Part shown: positions 13,877 through 21,945 of the stretch, in pieces
Layout of the letters: each line of letters opens with the position of its first letter
How positions within the stretch are numbered: position 1 is the stretch's first letter
Source: CAYJAZ01 sp964371865
Lineage (GTDB): Bacteria; Desulfobacterota; Desulfovibrionia; Desulfovibrionales; Desulfovibrionaceae
Direction: 5' to 3'
Length of the DNA: 26,193 nucleotides
Assembly (NCBI GenBank): GCA_964371865.1
Contig: CAYJOR010000035.1
Location: 1-26,193 of the forward strand
The notes under the pieces: model-generated
What the model saw: only the letters and a program-made list of their open reading frames with translations
Databases searched by the model: none
Told to the model about the DNA's origin: nothing
Made by a program: the position numbers and the translations under genes

Positions 13877-14854
13877 CTATTTACCAAAAATAAGAGAATC
13901 TGGTTTAATTTCAAGAAGTCCGGCAAGTTGTGCTATTGCATCGCTTGCTTTTTGAAGAGCCTCGAGTGTTTGTGCTAATTCTAACATTGTAGCTGAATCT
14001 TCTTGAAGTAGCAAGTTTAAATCTTTAATTAATTGATTTACTTGTTTTGAGGTTGAAGTAAATGATTTTATCATGTCAGTGACCGGTTTTTCATTTTTTA
14101 CTACAAGAGAATTTACAGAATTAATTGTTTGATCAAGCGTTTTTATCGTTGTACTTAGTTCCTCTCGTAAAGATCCAAGCCCTGTTACTTGTGTGTTTAA
14201 ATTTTCAGCTAAGTTACTATAAGCTGCTGTCAACTTAGGGATATTACTTTCTTCTATTGTTTTAGTAAGTTGTGTAATCAATCCATCAACCTTTACAACT
14301 ACGTCATCAAGAGGAAGTTCCGCTATAGTATTCCAAATTGCTTCAATTTTACTTTCAACTGTTGGAATTTGCATAAGCCCATCAATTTCTAGATGTTTTT
14401 CAGGCACTACGTGCATTCTAGGTTTAGCCCCAATAAACATAAGTTCAATACCAAGCTGACCAGTTAAAAGAGAAACCGTAGCTAATTGAGCACGCAAACC
14501 TTTTTCAACATATTTTTCCATTATTTCATTAGCATCTTCTTGATTAAAAAAAGTAATCTTTTCAGTTGCAAAAAGTGATTCTCTATCAATTTCAATAATT
14601 ACAGGAGTTGAATATTTTAGCGTGCTTGGATCACTCACAATTGAAACAGACTCAACACGACCTATAGACACACCATCTAGTTTTACAGGCGAACCTACCG
14701 ATAAACCACTGAGTGAAGAAGTAAAGTAGCAGACAAATCTAAAGGAGTTACCATACAAATTCCCCCCGCCAAACATCAAGATAGTCCCTATTAAAATCGC
14801 TACAGACATAAGTACAAATGCGCCAACTAATGATTTTTTTCCTCTATCTGTCAT
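13877..14854 (-). CDS. mlaD: MlaD-like MCE-domain protein
   Basis: Substrate-binding subunit of an ABC phospholipid transporter, anchored in the inner membrane with its MCE domain in the periplasm. In 325 residues it has one N-terminal membrane helix (about 10-30), an MCE domain (about 38-130, with the GLSVGSPVKLDGVSIGRVES motif), and a long helical C-terminal part (about 165-325), longer than in E. coli MlaD (183 residues) and more like the extended MCE proteins of other proteobacteria. It starts two bases after the mlaF stop, and GAGG in the end of mlaF serves as its ribosome site, so the pair is probably translationally coupled. Confidence 0.9.
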   Translation of the reverse strand: MTDRGKKSLVGAFVLMSVAILIGTILMFGGGNLYGNSFRFVCYFTSSLSGLSVGSPVKLDGVSIGRVESVSIVSDPSTLKYSTPVIIEIDRESLFATEKITFFNQEDANEIMEKYVEKGLRAQLATVSLLTGQLGIELMFIGAKPRMHVVPEKHLEIDGLMQIPTVESKIEAIWNTIAELPLDDVVVKVDGLITQLTKTIEESNIPKLTAAYSNLAENLNTQVTGLGSLREELSTTIKTLDQTINSVNSLVVKNEKPVTDMIKSFTSTSKQVNQLIKDLNLLLQEDSATMLELAQTLEALQKASDAIAQLAGLLEIKPDSLIFGK

Positions 14855-14856
14855 TT

Positions 14857-15633
14857 TTATTTTACCTCATTCCCTTCCCCACGCATGAGGAAATTTCTTA
14901 CAACGTCAGGGCCGTGTTTCAAAAGTTCTTTCGGATTGCCCGTGGCTAATTGTGTTTTTGTTTGCGCGTCTAAAAATACTGAATCTGTCCCGATGGCAAA
15001 TATACTTGCTAATTCGTGAGTAACTATCGCAATTGTCATGCCCAAGCTATCACGTAATTGGATTATTAAATCATCAAGAAGTTTTGCTGAAATAGGGTCA
15101 AGACCGGCTGATGGTTCATCAAAAAATACCATTTCAGGGTCAAGCGCAAGAGCTCTTGCAAGACCTGCTCTTTTTCTCATACCGCCACTTATTTCTGAAG
15201 GATAATAGTCCTCAAAGCCTGCTAAACCGACAAATGCAAGTTTTAATGAGGCTATTTCTTTCATATCTTTTTCAGAATAAATATCTTTTTTATAAATCGA
15301 CAGTGGCATTATTATATTTTCTGCGAGCGTTCGAGATGTCCAAAGTGCACCTTGTTGAAAAAGCACACCAATTCTATTCAACAAAGTATTTCTTTTTTCA
15401 AGCGACATAGCCCAAAAATCACTATTATTATAAAAAACATTACCGTCTATAGGAGGTGCAAGCCCTACAAGCGTTCTTAATAATGTACTTTTTCCGCAGC
15501 CTGAACCACCCATAATGATAAATACTGACTCACGCTTTATAGAAAAATTTAATTTAGATTGAATAATCTTTTTTCCGTATCCAATCGTAAGATTTTTTCC
15601 TTCTAGAATAGCTGGTTGATTTATTGTCATCAT
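14857..15633 (-). CDS. mlaF: MlaF-like ABC transporter ATPase
   Basis: Cytoplasmic ATPase that powers the MlaFED-type lipid transporter keeping outer-membrane lipid asymmetry. The 258-residue protein has Walker A GGSGCGKST (42-50), Q-loop FQQG (92-95), the signature SGGMRKRAGLARA (about 149-161), Walker B MVFFDEP (168-174) and the switch His in THE. The start is ATG 15633, one base after the mlaE stop, with TTGGGGAT as ribosome site inside the end of mlaE; an upstream ATG at 15651 would overlap mlaE further and lacks a site. The gene order mlaE-mlaF-mlaD supports the assignment. Confidence 0.92.
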   Translation of the reverse strand: MMTINQPAILEGKNLTIGYGKKIIQSKLNFSIKRESVFIIMGGSGCGKSTLLRTLVGLAPPIDGNVFYNNSDFWAMSLEKRNTLLNRIGVLFQQGALWTSRTLAENIIMPLSIYKKDIYSEKDMKEIASLKLAFVGLAGFEDYYPSEISGGMRKRAGLARALALDPEMVFFDEPSAGLDPISAKLLDDLIIQLRDSLGMTIAIVTHELASIFAIGTDSVFLDAQTKTQLATGNPKELLKHGPDVVRNFLMRGEGNEVK

Positions 15634-15634
15634 T

Positions 15635-16780
15635 TTATATCCCCAAAACACTTAAAGCTATTGTAATCATTGAGGTCGATATAATAATTCCAACTATAGA
15701 AGTTACCACTGAAGATGTAGTTGCCTGCCCAACTGCTTCGGCGCTTCTACCACAACGTATACCGTAGTAACAGCCTGATAAAGATATAACTATCCCAAAT
15801 ACAAAGGCATGCAATAAACCGATCCATAAGTATTTAATTTTCATATATTGCAATGTGTTTTCAATATACATGGCAGGGGAAATATCAAGCATAAAAATAC
15901 CCACAAGAAAGCCGCCAAACATACCCATTAAGTTCGCACATACTGTAAGTAAAGGAATCATGAGAGTAAGCGCAAGTACCCTTGGAAGCACAAGAAAATC
16001 ATAAGGTGAAATTCCGAAAGTTTGAAGAGCATCAATCTCTTCATTTACCTGCATTGTTCCTAAAATAGCTGCAAAGCTTGCGCCCGTTCTGCCAGAAATT
16101 ACAATACCCGTAAGTAAAGCTCCCATAATACGAACCATACTAAGACCAACAAATGATGCAACATATACTTCTGCTCCAAAGAGAGCAAGCTGAATTGCAC
16201 CGACAAATGCCAGAATCAACCCAAGAAGTAAACTTGTTAATACAATAATACCCAATGAATTTGCACCGCATTCATAAAGAGCATCCCAAAAATCTTTGCC
16301 GTACATCTTGCTTTTAGCGGAAAATAAACGTGTAAAAGCAATAATAGTTTCCTCTAAAAAAGAAAATACATGCTCAAATTTGGATGGAAATGATAGAACA
16401 GCATCACCGATTCTTTCTAAAATTCCATTCCCATCTTCATGATTTTGAGTGTCTTTTCTTATAGGAACTGTAAGAGCTAAATCTAGTAATTTTTCTAATT
16501 TTTCGGGAAGATTACTATAGGTAAAATCTATAGATTGTAACTGTGCTATATGTCCGATTGATACTAAAAAAGCAAGAAAATACGTATCCCACCCCCTCAA
16601 CTCTGCGCAGTCGAGATGAATAGATTGTATTTTCTTGCCTTCTTTTATTTTCTTACTAATATTTTGCTTGATATTACTTAATTCTTTACTTTGTTCGCCA
16701 ATCCAAGAGTTCTTGAAAAAAAGCGAAAACTTACTTCCGTCTTCATGAAGTGATAAAAAATCAAGACTACTATCTGTCAT
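15635..16780 (-). CDS. mlaE: MlaE-like permease with N-terminal STAS-like domain
   Basis: Membrane subunit of the ABC lipid transporter. Residues from about 150 to 381 form the MlaE permease domain (GIVISGRTGASFAAILGTMQ and EIDALQTFGISPYDFLVLPR are typical), with five or so membrane segments. The first 120 residues are soluble and look like a STAS domain (IHLDCAELRGWDTYFLAFLV), the fold of the separate E. coli partner MlaB. So MlaB and MlaE are probably fused in one chain of 381 residues (E. coli MlaE has 260). No separate mlaB or periplasmic mlaC is visible in this operon. It starts seven bases after the rfaE2 stop, whose last codons overlap its ribosome site. Confidence 0.9.
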   Translation of the reverse strand: MTDSSLDFLSLHEDGSKFSLFFKNSWIGEQSKELSNIKQNISKKIKEGKKIQSIHLDCAELRGWDTYFLAFLVSIGHIAQLQSIDFTYSNLPEKLEKLLDLALTVPIRKDTQNHEDGNGILERIGDAVLSFPSKFEHVFSFLEETIIAFTRLFSAKSKMYGKDFWDALYECGANSLGIIVLTSLLLGLILAFVGAIQLALFGAEVYVASFVGLSMVRIMGALLTGIVISGRTGASFAAILGTMQVNEEIDALQTFGISPYDFLVLPRVLALTLMIPLLTVCANLMGMFGGFLVGIFMLDISPAMYIENTLQYMKIKYLWIGLLHAFVFGIVISLSGCYYGIRCGRSAEAVGQATTSSVVTSIVGIIISTSMITIALSVLGI

Positions 16781-16787
16781 ACTTAGC

Positions 16788-17273
16788 CTAATTCGATGAA
16801 CTTATTTTAGCAATTGTGTTCGTAGTCGAGTAACCAACAATTAATGGGAGTGAATACACTTCACCATCATTTTTTTGCAAAATATCATGTCCTACAATAT
16901 TTTCAATTGACCAATCGCCACCTTTTACAAGTACATTTGGAAGAATTTCTGAGATTAAGCTGTAGGGTGTATCTTCATCAAAAGGAACTACATAGTCAAT
17001 TGATTCAAGGTGAGAGAGAACAAAAGCTCTGGAATCATAATGATTTACAGGTCTATTATCTCCCTTACCTTGACGTTTTACTGAGGCGTCTGTATTCAAT
17101 GCAAGAATAAGCACATCACCAAGATTTTTAGCTCTTGCAAGCAAATCTACATGACCTGGGTGAATGATATCAAAGCAACCATTTGTGAAGACAATCTTTT
17201 TTCCTGCACTCTTAAGTTTTTCAACTTCTTCAAGCAGTTGTGGCAATTCTAGCATTTTTTTGTGTTTCAACAT
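16788..17273 (-). CDS. rfaE2: D-glycero-beta-D-manno-heptose 1-phosphate adenylyltransferase
   Basis: Cytoplasmic enzyme that adds AMP to heptose 1-phosphate to make ADP-heptose for the lipopolysaccharide core. The 161-residue protein corresponds to the C-terminal half of E. coli HldE, as a stand-alone enzyme. It has the nucleotidyltransferase entry FTNGCFDIIHPGH (29-41, with the HxGH motif), the GKGDNRP region, VKGGDW and a C-terminal GYSTTNTI motif. The sugar-kinase half (rfaE1) is not in this window. The ATG at 17273 follows AATAGG; an ATG six codons in is a less likely start. It lies directly upstream of mlaE, linking heptose supply with outer-membrane lipid transport. Confidence 0.92.
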   Translation of the reverse strand: MLKHKKMLELPQLLEEVEKLKSAGKKIVFTNGCFDIIHPGHVDLLARAKNLGDVLILALNTDASVKRQGKGDNRPVNHYDSRAFVLSHLESIDYVVPFDEDTPYSLISEILPNVLVKGGDWSIENIVGHDILQKNDGEVYSLPLIVGYSTTNTIAKISSSN

Positions 17274-17314
17274 GAATACACCTATTTTTATACTTTGTTT
17301 TAATCCAAAGAAAA

Positions 17315-18298
17315 TTATATTTTCATTGCATCACGAACAATTTGCATTGTTTCTTCTGCTTTTATACGTGCTTTTTCTCCACCGGCTTGAAGGATCTCTT
17401 CAATGAAGTTCTTTTTCATAAGAATTTCAGCACGTTTTTCATGGATAGGAGCAAGGAATGTAGCAATACTTTCCATGAAGATTTTTTTACAATCAACACA
17501 ACCTAGAGTTGCACTTGTACAGCCTTCACGAATTTCAGCACATTTTTCAGGCGATGTCATAAGATGATGATAAGGATATAGGTTACATACATCCGGATTA
17601 CCTTTATCAGTTTTACGTACTCTATTAGTATCTGTAAGCATTCCACGTACTTTAGGTGAAATTTCTTCTAGTGTATCTTTGAGGTAAATCCCATTATTGT
17701 AAGATTTTGACATCTTTCTTCCATCAAGCCCAGGGCATTTCGCTGTAGGAGTAAGCCTTGCTTGTGGTTCTGGGAATACTTCTTGATTATAAATATGATT
17801 GAAACGACGTGCAATTTCACGAGTCAATTCTAAGTGCGGAGCTTGATCTTGTCCTACAGGAACAAAGCTTGCTCTATAAAGAAGAATATCTGCTGACATA
17901 AGAACTGGATAGCCTAAAAAGCCGTAGTTTCCTAAATCTTTATTTGTGATTTGTTCTTGCTGTTCTTTATAAGTTGGGCAACGTTCTAACCAGCCAAGAG
18001 GAGTAATCATTGAAAAAAGAAGATGTAATTCAGCAGTTTGTTTCACATCAGATTGTAAGAAAATCCCGCAAGCTTCCGGATCTAGTCCAGCTGAAAGCCA
18101 ATCTAAAACTAATTCTTTACTTGAAGATTTAATATTTTCAGTTCTATCATAATCGCTTGTAAGTGCGTGCCAATCTGCAACAAAGAAAAGAGATGGATGT
18201 TCGTATTGCATTGGCACCCAGTTTTTCAAAGCGCCGAAATAATGTCCTAAGTGAAGTGACCCAGTAGGGCGCATACCGGAAACGGTAGATTCAAGCAT
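17315..18298 (-). CDS. trpS: Tryptophanyl-tRNA synthetase with iron-sulfur cysteine motif
   Basis: Class I synthetase that charges tRNA-Trp. The 327-residue protein has the HIGH-type motif as HLGH (16-19) and a perfect KMSKS (195-199), at the usual length. Four cysteines, Cys238, Cys260, Cys267 and Cys270, form a C-x21-C-x6-C-x2-C pattern next to the anticodon-binding domain. This nearly matches the C-x22-C-x6-C-x2-C ligands of the [4Fe-4S] cluster reported in Thermotoga maritima TrpRS, so the enzyme probably carries such a cluster (inference). The start follows TTAGGAG. It sits 22 bases after the protease gene in a mixed operon. Confidence 0.96.
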   Translation of the reverse strand: MLESTVSGMRPTGSLHLGHYFGALKNWVPMQYEHPSLFFVADWHALTSDYDRTENIKSSSKELVLDWLSAGLDPEACGIFLQSDVKQTAELHLLFSMITPLGWLERCPTYKEQQEQITNKDLGNYGFLGYPVLMSADILLYRASFVPVGQDQAPHLELTREIARRFNHIYNQEVFPEPQARLTPTAKCPGLDGRKMSKSYNNGIYLKDTLEEISPKVRGMLTDTNRVRKTDKGNPDVCNLYPYHHLMTSPEKCAEIREGCTSATLGCVDCKKIFMESIATFLAPIHEKRAEILMKKNFIEEILQAGGEKARIKAEETMQIVRDAMKI

Positions 18299-18320
18299 TC
18301 TATATACTCCTAATATCTAT

Positions 18321-18986
18321 CTAACCCAAAAATCGTACGATAATTGGAACTACTACATTTAAAAATGATTTAATTATAAATCCAATAACATCGGTCACAA
18401 GAAGCAACATCAAAATCATCATACCGTATTTTGCAATACTCATATAACGATAGTCGTATGGATATGGAAGAAAATTTGCTACAACATGGCTACCATCAAG
18501 CGGCGGAATAGGTAGGAGATTAATAATCATTAATATAAGATTAATTCCCACACCATTAAAAAGCATTTCTTGAAGAAAAACACCGGCAGAACTTAGTAAA
18601 AACTCAGAACTAAGTATACTGATAGAAATTTTCAGCAATAATAAAAAAACAATTGCAAGCACAAAGTTCGTCATTGGCCCTGCCAAAGAGACAAGCATCA
18701 TACCTTTCTTTGCATTTTTTATATTAGTGAAGTTTCTTGCATTTACAGGTACTGGTTTTGCCCAGCCAAAAACAAAAGGGCTTGCTATAGCAGTAAGCAC
18801 AAAAAACGCAGTTCCCACAGGGTCAATATGCGGAACTGGATTTAGCGTGAGTCTGCCAAGTTGTTTTGCCGTGTTGTCACCACAAAGATAAGCCGCATAG
18901 CCATGAGCCACTTCATGTAGGATAATCCCTAGCATGAGCGGTATAAACGAAACTGCAACATTATATAAAGCTTGGGAAATGTCCAT
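18321..18986 (-). CDS. Site-2-type zinc metalloprotease (M50 family)
   Basis: Intramembrane zinc protease of the compact M50 group. The 221-residue protein has the HEVAH zinc motif (24-28) in its first membrane segment and the third ligand in LPIPPLDGSHV (Asp164) in a later one, with about five membrane segments in all. It lacks the PDZ domain of RseP, so it is not the sigma-E protease itself. Substrates are unknown. The short form is widespread and is often found beside trpS in delta-proteobacteria and Firmicutes, as here. The start follows AGAGG, 14 bases after the upstream gene. Confidence 0.9.
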   Translation of the reverse strand: MDISQALYNVAVSFIPLMLGIILHEVAHGYAAYLCGDNTAKQLGRLTLNPVPHIDPVGTAFFVLTAIASPFVFGWAKPVPVNARNFTNIKNAKKGMMLVSLAGPMTNFVLAIVFLLLLKISISILSSEFLLSSAGVFLQEMLFNGVGINLILMIINLLPIPPLDGSHVVANFLPYPYDYRYMSIAKYGMMILMLLLVTDVIGFIIKSFLNVVVPIIVRFLG

Positions 18987-19000
18987 TAAAACCTCTATGA

Positions 19001-19840
19001 TTAATCAACAACTCTGCCTTGCATCCAGAACATTAAGTCTATATCCATTCCTTCTTCAAGTACAGTTCCTTTTGCAAGTATACTTTCAGAGGCGTAAAGC
19101 ATTACAGTCATTGGCTGCTCTACTGTTCCAAGATTGATAGTAAAAGTATAGATTTTTTTCACTGCGCCTTCAGGTCCAAAATCGAAAGAATCCAACTTAC
19201 TTACTACGGCTCTTGCATGGTATTCACACGCTTTTTCACCAAGTGACATAATTTGCTGACCGGTTAAATCTATTTTCAAAGGTGGAACATCTAAGCGAGA
19301 TTTATCAGGATTTTCAGCAAGGTATTGAAGAGCATGTTTTTCGTAAGCTTCACCTTTTGTGAATGTCATTTCATCAAGAAGAGCCTTACGCGCACCAAGA
19401 ACCAAGCCGGATAAAATCATTGATTGTGGTTGTTCAGGAAGTAAATCTTTTTTATCACGGAAGTAAAGAGGGTTATGCACCCAAAAGCCTTTTTCTATTG
19501 TAGGGTTATAGATAAGCACATCTGCATTTGTTTGATTTTTCCAAACGTGTGAATCTATAACTAATATTTTATTAGCATAACCTTCCATAAGTGGCACTAC
19601 GCTTATAGCTTGGAGTTTTCCTTCCGCTTCGCCTTGTAAAGTAACAGAGGCACGAAGTAAACTTTCAGCAGGATATGCCATAAGAAGAGTTTCTTTATTA
19701 TCTTCAATATGTTTCCAAGCAGGACGTGTTCCACCCTCTTTTACAACAGTTGCCACAACTGATGGCAATTCTTTGTCAGCTTGAGAAAGAAGTGGAATCC
19801 ATTTATCTATAACAATTTCAGAATGAGCTAAATTTTGCAT
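19001..19840 (-). CDS. Conserved-looking protein of unknown function, first gene of the operon
   Basis: I do not recognise a family. The 279-residue product is soluble, with no signal peptide or membrane segment, and is mildly acidic. Notable stretches are WKNQTNADVLIYNPTIEKGF (about 101-120), which mentions a folded core with regular hydrophobic spacing, a DLTGQQIMSLGEKACEYHAR stretch (about 190-210) that may be a helix, and a beta-rich C terminus ending MFWMQGRVVD. The ATG at 19840 follows AAAAGG by seven bases; an in-frame ATG at 19885 lacks a site. It opens the minus-strand operon that runs through the M50 protease, trpS, rfaE2, mlaEFD and DUF2062. Confidence 0.7.
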   Translation of the reverse strand: MQNLAHSEIVIDKWIPLLSQADKELPSVVATVVKEGGTRPAWKHIEDNKETLLMAYPAESLLRASVTLQGEAEGKLQAISVVPLMEGYANKILVIDSHVWKNQTNADVLIYNPTIEKGFWVHNPLYFRDKKDLLPEQPQSMILSGLVLGARKALLDEMTFTKGEAYEKHALQYLAENPDKSRLDVPPLKIDLTGQQIMSLGEKACEYHARAVVSKLDSFDFGPEGAVKKIYTFTINLGTVEQPMTVMLYASESILAKGTVLEEGMDIDLMFWMQGRVVD

Positions 19841-19897
19841 GTGTAACCTTTTAAATTTTGCGTTTTTCTTTCTCTCAAAACACAATGAGAGACAGAC

Positions 19898-19926
19898 AAG
19901 ATACTCTTTTTTTCACATAATTGCAA
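19898..19926 (-). promoter_or_regulatory. Candidate promoter of the eight-gene minus-strand operon
   Basis: On the minus strand, TTGCAA (19926-19921) is followed after 17 bases by TATCTT (19903-19898). Each box matches consensus at four of six places. It lies 58 bases before the ATG at 19840. Confidence 0.4.
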
Positions 19927-20091
19927 GTTATAATGATACTGTGAAAATAATTTTTCATGTATCTTTAGAGGGTGTCGTTAAAATATGATTTTCGTTTCTA
20001 TCGAAGATAGATAAAAATGCTTTAGAAGATGCTACAATTTTCTTGTAACAAAAAATGACTCTTCAAATATATTATTTAATCATCATAAGTC

Positions 20092-20118
20092 TAAAGATTT
20101 TTTAACTTTTGACGATAG
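20092..20118 (+). promoter_or_regulatory. Sigma-28 (FliA) promoter of the flgM operon
   Basis: TAAAGATT (20092-20099) and GACGATAG (20111-20118) are separated by exactly 11 bases. The flagellar sigma-28 consensus is TAAAGTTT-N11-GCCGATAA, giving 7/8 and 6/8 matches with the exact spacer. It lies 30 bases before a gene that overlaps flgM, a normal late-flagellar target. Confidence 0.8.
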
Positions 20119-20148
20119 CTTTTATATGTAAAGGTTAAAGGATTAATT

Positions 20149-20667
20149 ATGCAAAAGTCTAAGAATCAAAATATTATATATTCTCAAGAGTACATAAAAC
20201 ATACTCCTAACTCTTTTGCATTTAAAAAATCAAAAAACTCAATACATGAAAATATTAATAATTTGGAATTGTTACAGCAATCTGTTGCAAAAGCAAAAGA
20301 ACATGCTTTAGAAAGAAAAAACTCTGATACTACCAATCTCAAGCAAAAACTTTTACTAGATAAAATTTCAAAAGAAGTTTATAGTAACCTTCTCTTCACA
20401 AAGACTACCAACTCTATTATAGCTGAAATTAAGTCTGAGATTGAGAAAAAGTTGAACATAACTCTTCAACTTCAATATAATTTTCTCTCGCAATCTGTTC
20501 GGATTCTACAAAAAAAAGAACATGAAACAGTCGAGATTATCGGAAAACAAAAAGATGAAATTCTAAATCTATTTTGGAATATCACTTCTGAAAAAATAAG
20601 CGAAATAACTAAAAATATTCCGCCTCACAGCTTCGGAGAACATTATGAATATAAAACGAACCTCTAA
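20149..20667 (+). CDS. Unknown helical protein co-transcribed with flgM
   Basis: I do not recognise a family. The 172-residue product is rich in Lys, Glu, Asn and Gln, has no signal peptide or membrane segment, and most of it (about 30-160) looks helical with coiled-coil-like spacing. Its start follows AAAGGA. It lies directly behind a sigma-28 promoter and its last 23 bases overlap the start of flgM, so it should be made late in flagellar assembly. A FlgN- or FliT-like flagellar chaperone would fit the size, composition and place, but no sequence motif proves it. Confidence 0.7.
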   Translation: MQKSKNQNIIYSQEYIKHTPNSFAFKKSKNSIHENINNLELLQQSVAKAKEHALERKNSDTTNLKQKLLLDKISKEVYSNLLFTKTTNSIIAEIKSEIEKKLNITLQLQYNFLSQSVRILQKKEHETVEIIGKQKDEILNLFWNITSEKISEITKNIPPHSFGEHYEYKTNL

Positions 20668-20968
20668 CAGTAGCTCTTATCAAAAAGTATCAAGCTCTGC
20701 ACCTTCGCGCACTTATGCAACCTCACAAGTTAGTTCTGTAAGTGAAGCTTCAAGCACACAAGCAAGTTCGTCCGTGACTGGTGATATTGTAAATGTTTCA
20801 ACTGAAGGTTTACTTCGTACTGAAGCTTATAAAGTTGCTATGTCTACTGCTGATATCAGACAGCAAAAAATTAATGAAATAAAAAATAAAATAGCTAACG
20901 GAACTTATGTTATTGACACAAAAAAACTCGCCTTTAATCTATTACAAGACGAAACCGTTTTACTATAA
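20645..20968 (+). CDS. flgM: Anti-sigma-28 factor FlgM
   Basis: Cytoplasmic inhibitor of the flagellar sigma factor FliA; it is exported through the finished hook-basal body, which frees sigma-28 for late genes. The 107-residue protein has the family's disordered, Ser-rich N-terminal half (about 1-45) and the conserved C-terminal sigma-binding helix region, INEIKNKIANGTYVIDTKKL (about 76-95) followed by AFNLLQDE. The ATG overlaps the preceding gene by 23 bases and follows CGGAG. The sigma-28 promoter upstream would give the usual autoregulatory loop, in which FlgM limits its own expression. Confidence 0.92.
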   Translation: MNIKRTSNSSSYQKVSSSAPSRTYATSQVSSVSEASSTQASSSVTGDIVNVSTEGLLRTEAYKVAMSTADIRQQKINEIKNKIANGTYVIDTKKLAFNLLQDETVLL

Positions 20969-21110
20969 GATAGTTCTCTTTTTGAGGGAAAATAAGTTCT
21001 CTCTGCTCTTCTTTCAAGAAATTTTTATCATCAACTCATGAAATTCTATGATTAGATTTTAGCTTCGAGTGATAGTAAGAAATATTATCTCTATAAAACA
21101 AGCATATTAA

Positions 21111-21158
21111 AAAAAATGTTCCTTTAACTCATATTTTGAGAGTAAAGGAACATTTTTT
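21111..21158. terminator. Bidirectional terminator between flgM and the lipoprotein gene
   Basis: AATGTTCCTTTA pairs perfectly with TAAAGGAACATT, with an inner CTC/GAG pair, flanked by A7 on the left and T6 on the right, so it works on both strands between converging genes. The rest of the 230-base gap (20969-21198) shows nothing else I can name. Confidence 0.9.
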
Positions 21159-21198
21159 ATATTTATTTAAATTAGTTAACCTAAAAAACAATCACAAA

Positions 21199-21774
21199 CT
21201 ATTTTGTTCTTTCGCTGATTTTTGATGCAGCAACAGAAGTAATTTCACTCAATGTATTACTCAATAACTTTTGAACAGTTGCTGAAGTTGGTACAGTTTG
21301 TGTTTCTTGCATAGCAGTGAGAGTTTCAGAGTAAAGAACATTATAACCTTGTAACAATTCAAATGTTACTTTAATACTTGATGAATAAGTTGCTAAATTT
21401 GTTTCCTTAACCCAAACATCTGTAACCTTACCTGTAACGATATAATCAGGACCTGCAAGTTCAGCTTCTGAAAGAGTTTGAGCAAATGAAACTTGTGGTC
21501 CCATAATTGAAAGTTCATCAGCTAATGCACGAGAAACCCACTGAGCAACTGATGACGTAGCAGTATAATAAGTTCCATCACTCTTCATTCCGATATTTAA
21601 ATCGGTACGCACATCATCAAAAAGAACTACGCTAAGCTTTGGAGCACTAGGGGCTGGAAAAGACGATGAATGCGGGGCAGGATATTGTAATTCAACCATT
21701 GATGCAGGCAAACAGCCTTGTAATGTAATCATAACAAAAAATAATACAGCAAGTAAACGTATGCTTTTTATCAT
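21199..21774 (-). CDS. Putative outer-membrane-type lipoprotein
   Basis: Secreted lipoprotein of unknown function, 191 residues. The N terminus is a lipoprotein signal: basic start, hydrophobic core, then the lipobox LQGC with the lipidated Cys at about residue 21, followed by Leu-Pro, so retention by an Asp at +2 is not indicated. The mature part (SVVLFDDVRTDLNIG, then SRALADELSIMG, then DYIVTGKVTDVWVK) has the look of YajG-like or ABC-auxiliary lipoproteins such as PqiC, where an alpha/beta fold follows a Pro/Ser-rich linker. That likeness is only by eye. The ATG at 21774 follows GGAG by seven bases and is preferred over an in-frame TTG two codons upstream. A link to the mlaEFD genes 4-6 kb away is possible but unsupported. 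Confidence 0.8.
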   Translation of the reverse strand: MIKSIRLLAVLFFVMITLQGCLPASMVELQYPAPHSSSFPAPSAPKLSVVLFDDVRTDLNIGMKSDGTYYTATSSVAQWVSRALADELSIMGPQVSFAQTLSEAELAGPDYIVTGKVTDVWVKETNLATYSSSIKVTFELLQGYNVLYSETLTAMQETQTVPTSATVQKLLSNTLSEITSVAASKISERTK

Positions 21775-21945
21775 ATTCAACTCCAGTTTTAAGATATATG
21801 AAAAATACTCTATTGCAAAATAAATCTCAAGTAATATTTTTTATTTTCTTTTTAATATAATTAATTCAGCATATTAGAATTATAAAATTTTATAGAATTA
21901 TCTAATTTTTTATGTTAATGTCGTTGTTCTAAACAAGGGGATTGT

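Noticed and set aside
19968..19983. GAGGGTGTCGTTAAAA, resembling an IS5-type end and the MITE-like terminal repeat
   Set aside because: No matching second end could be found nearby and there is no transposase; the likeness is short.
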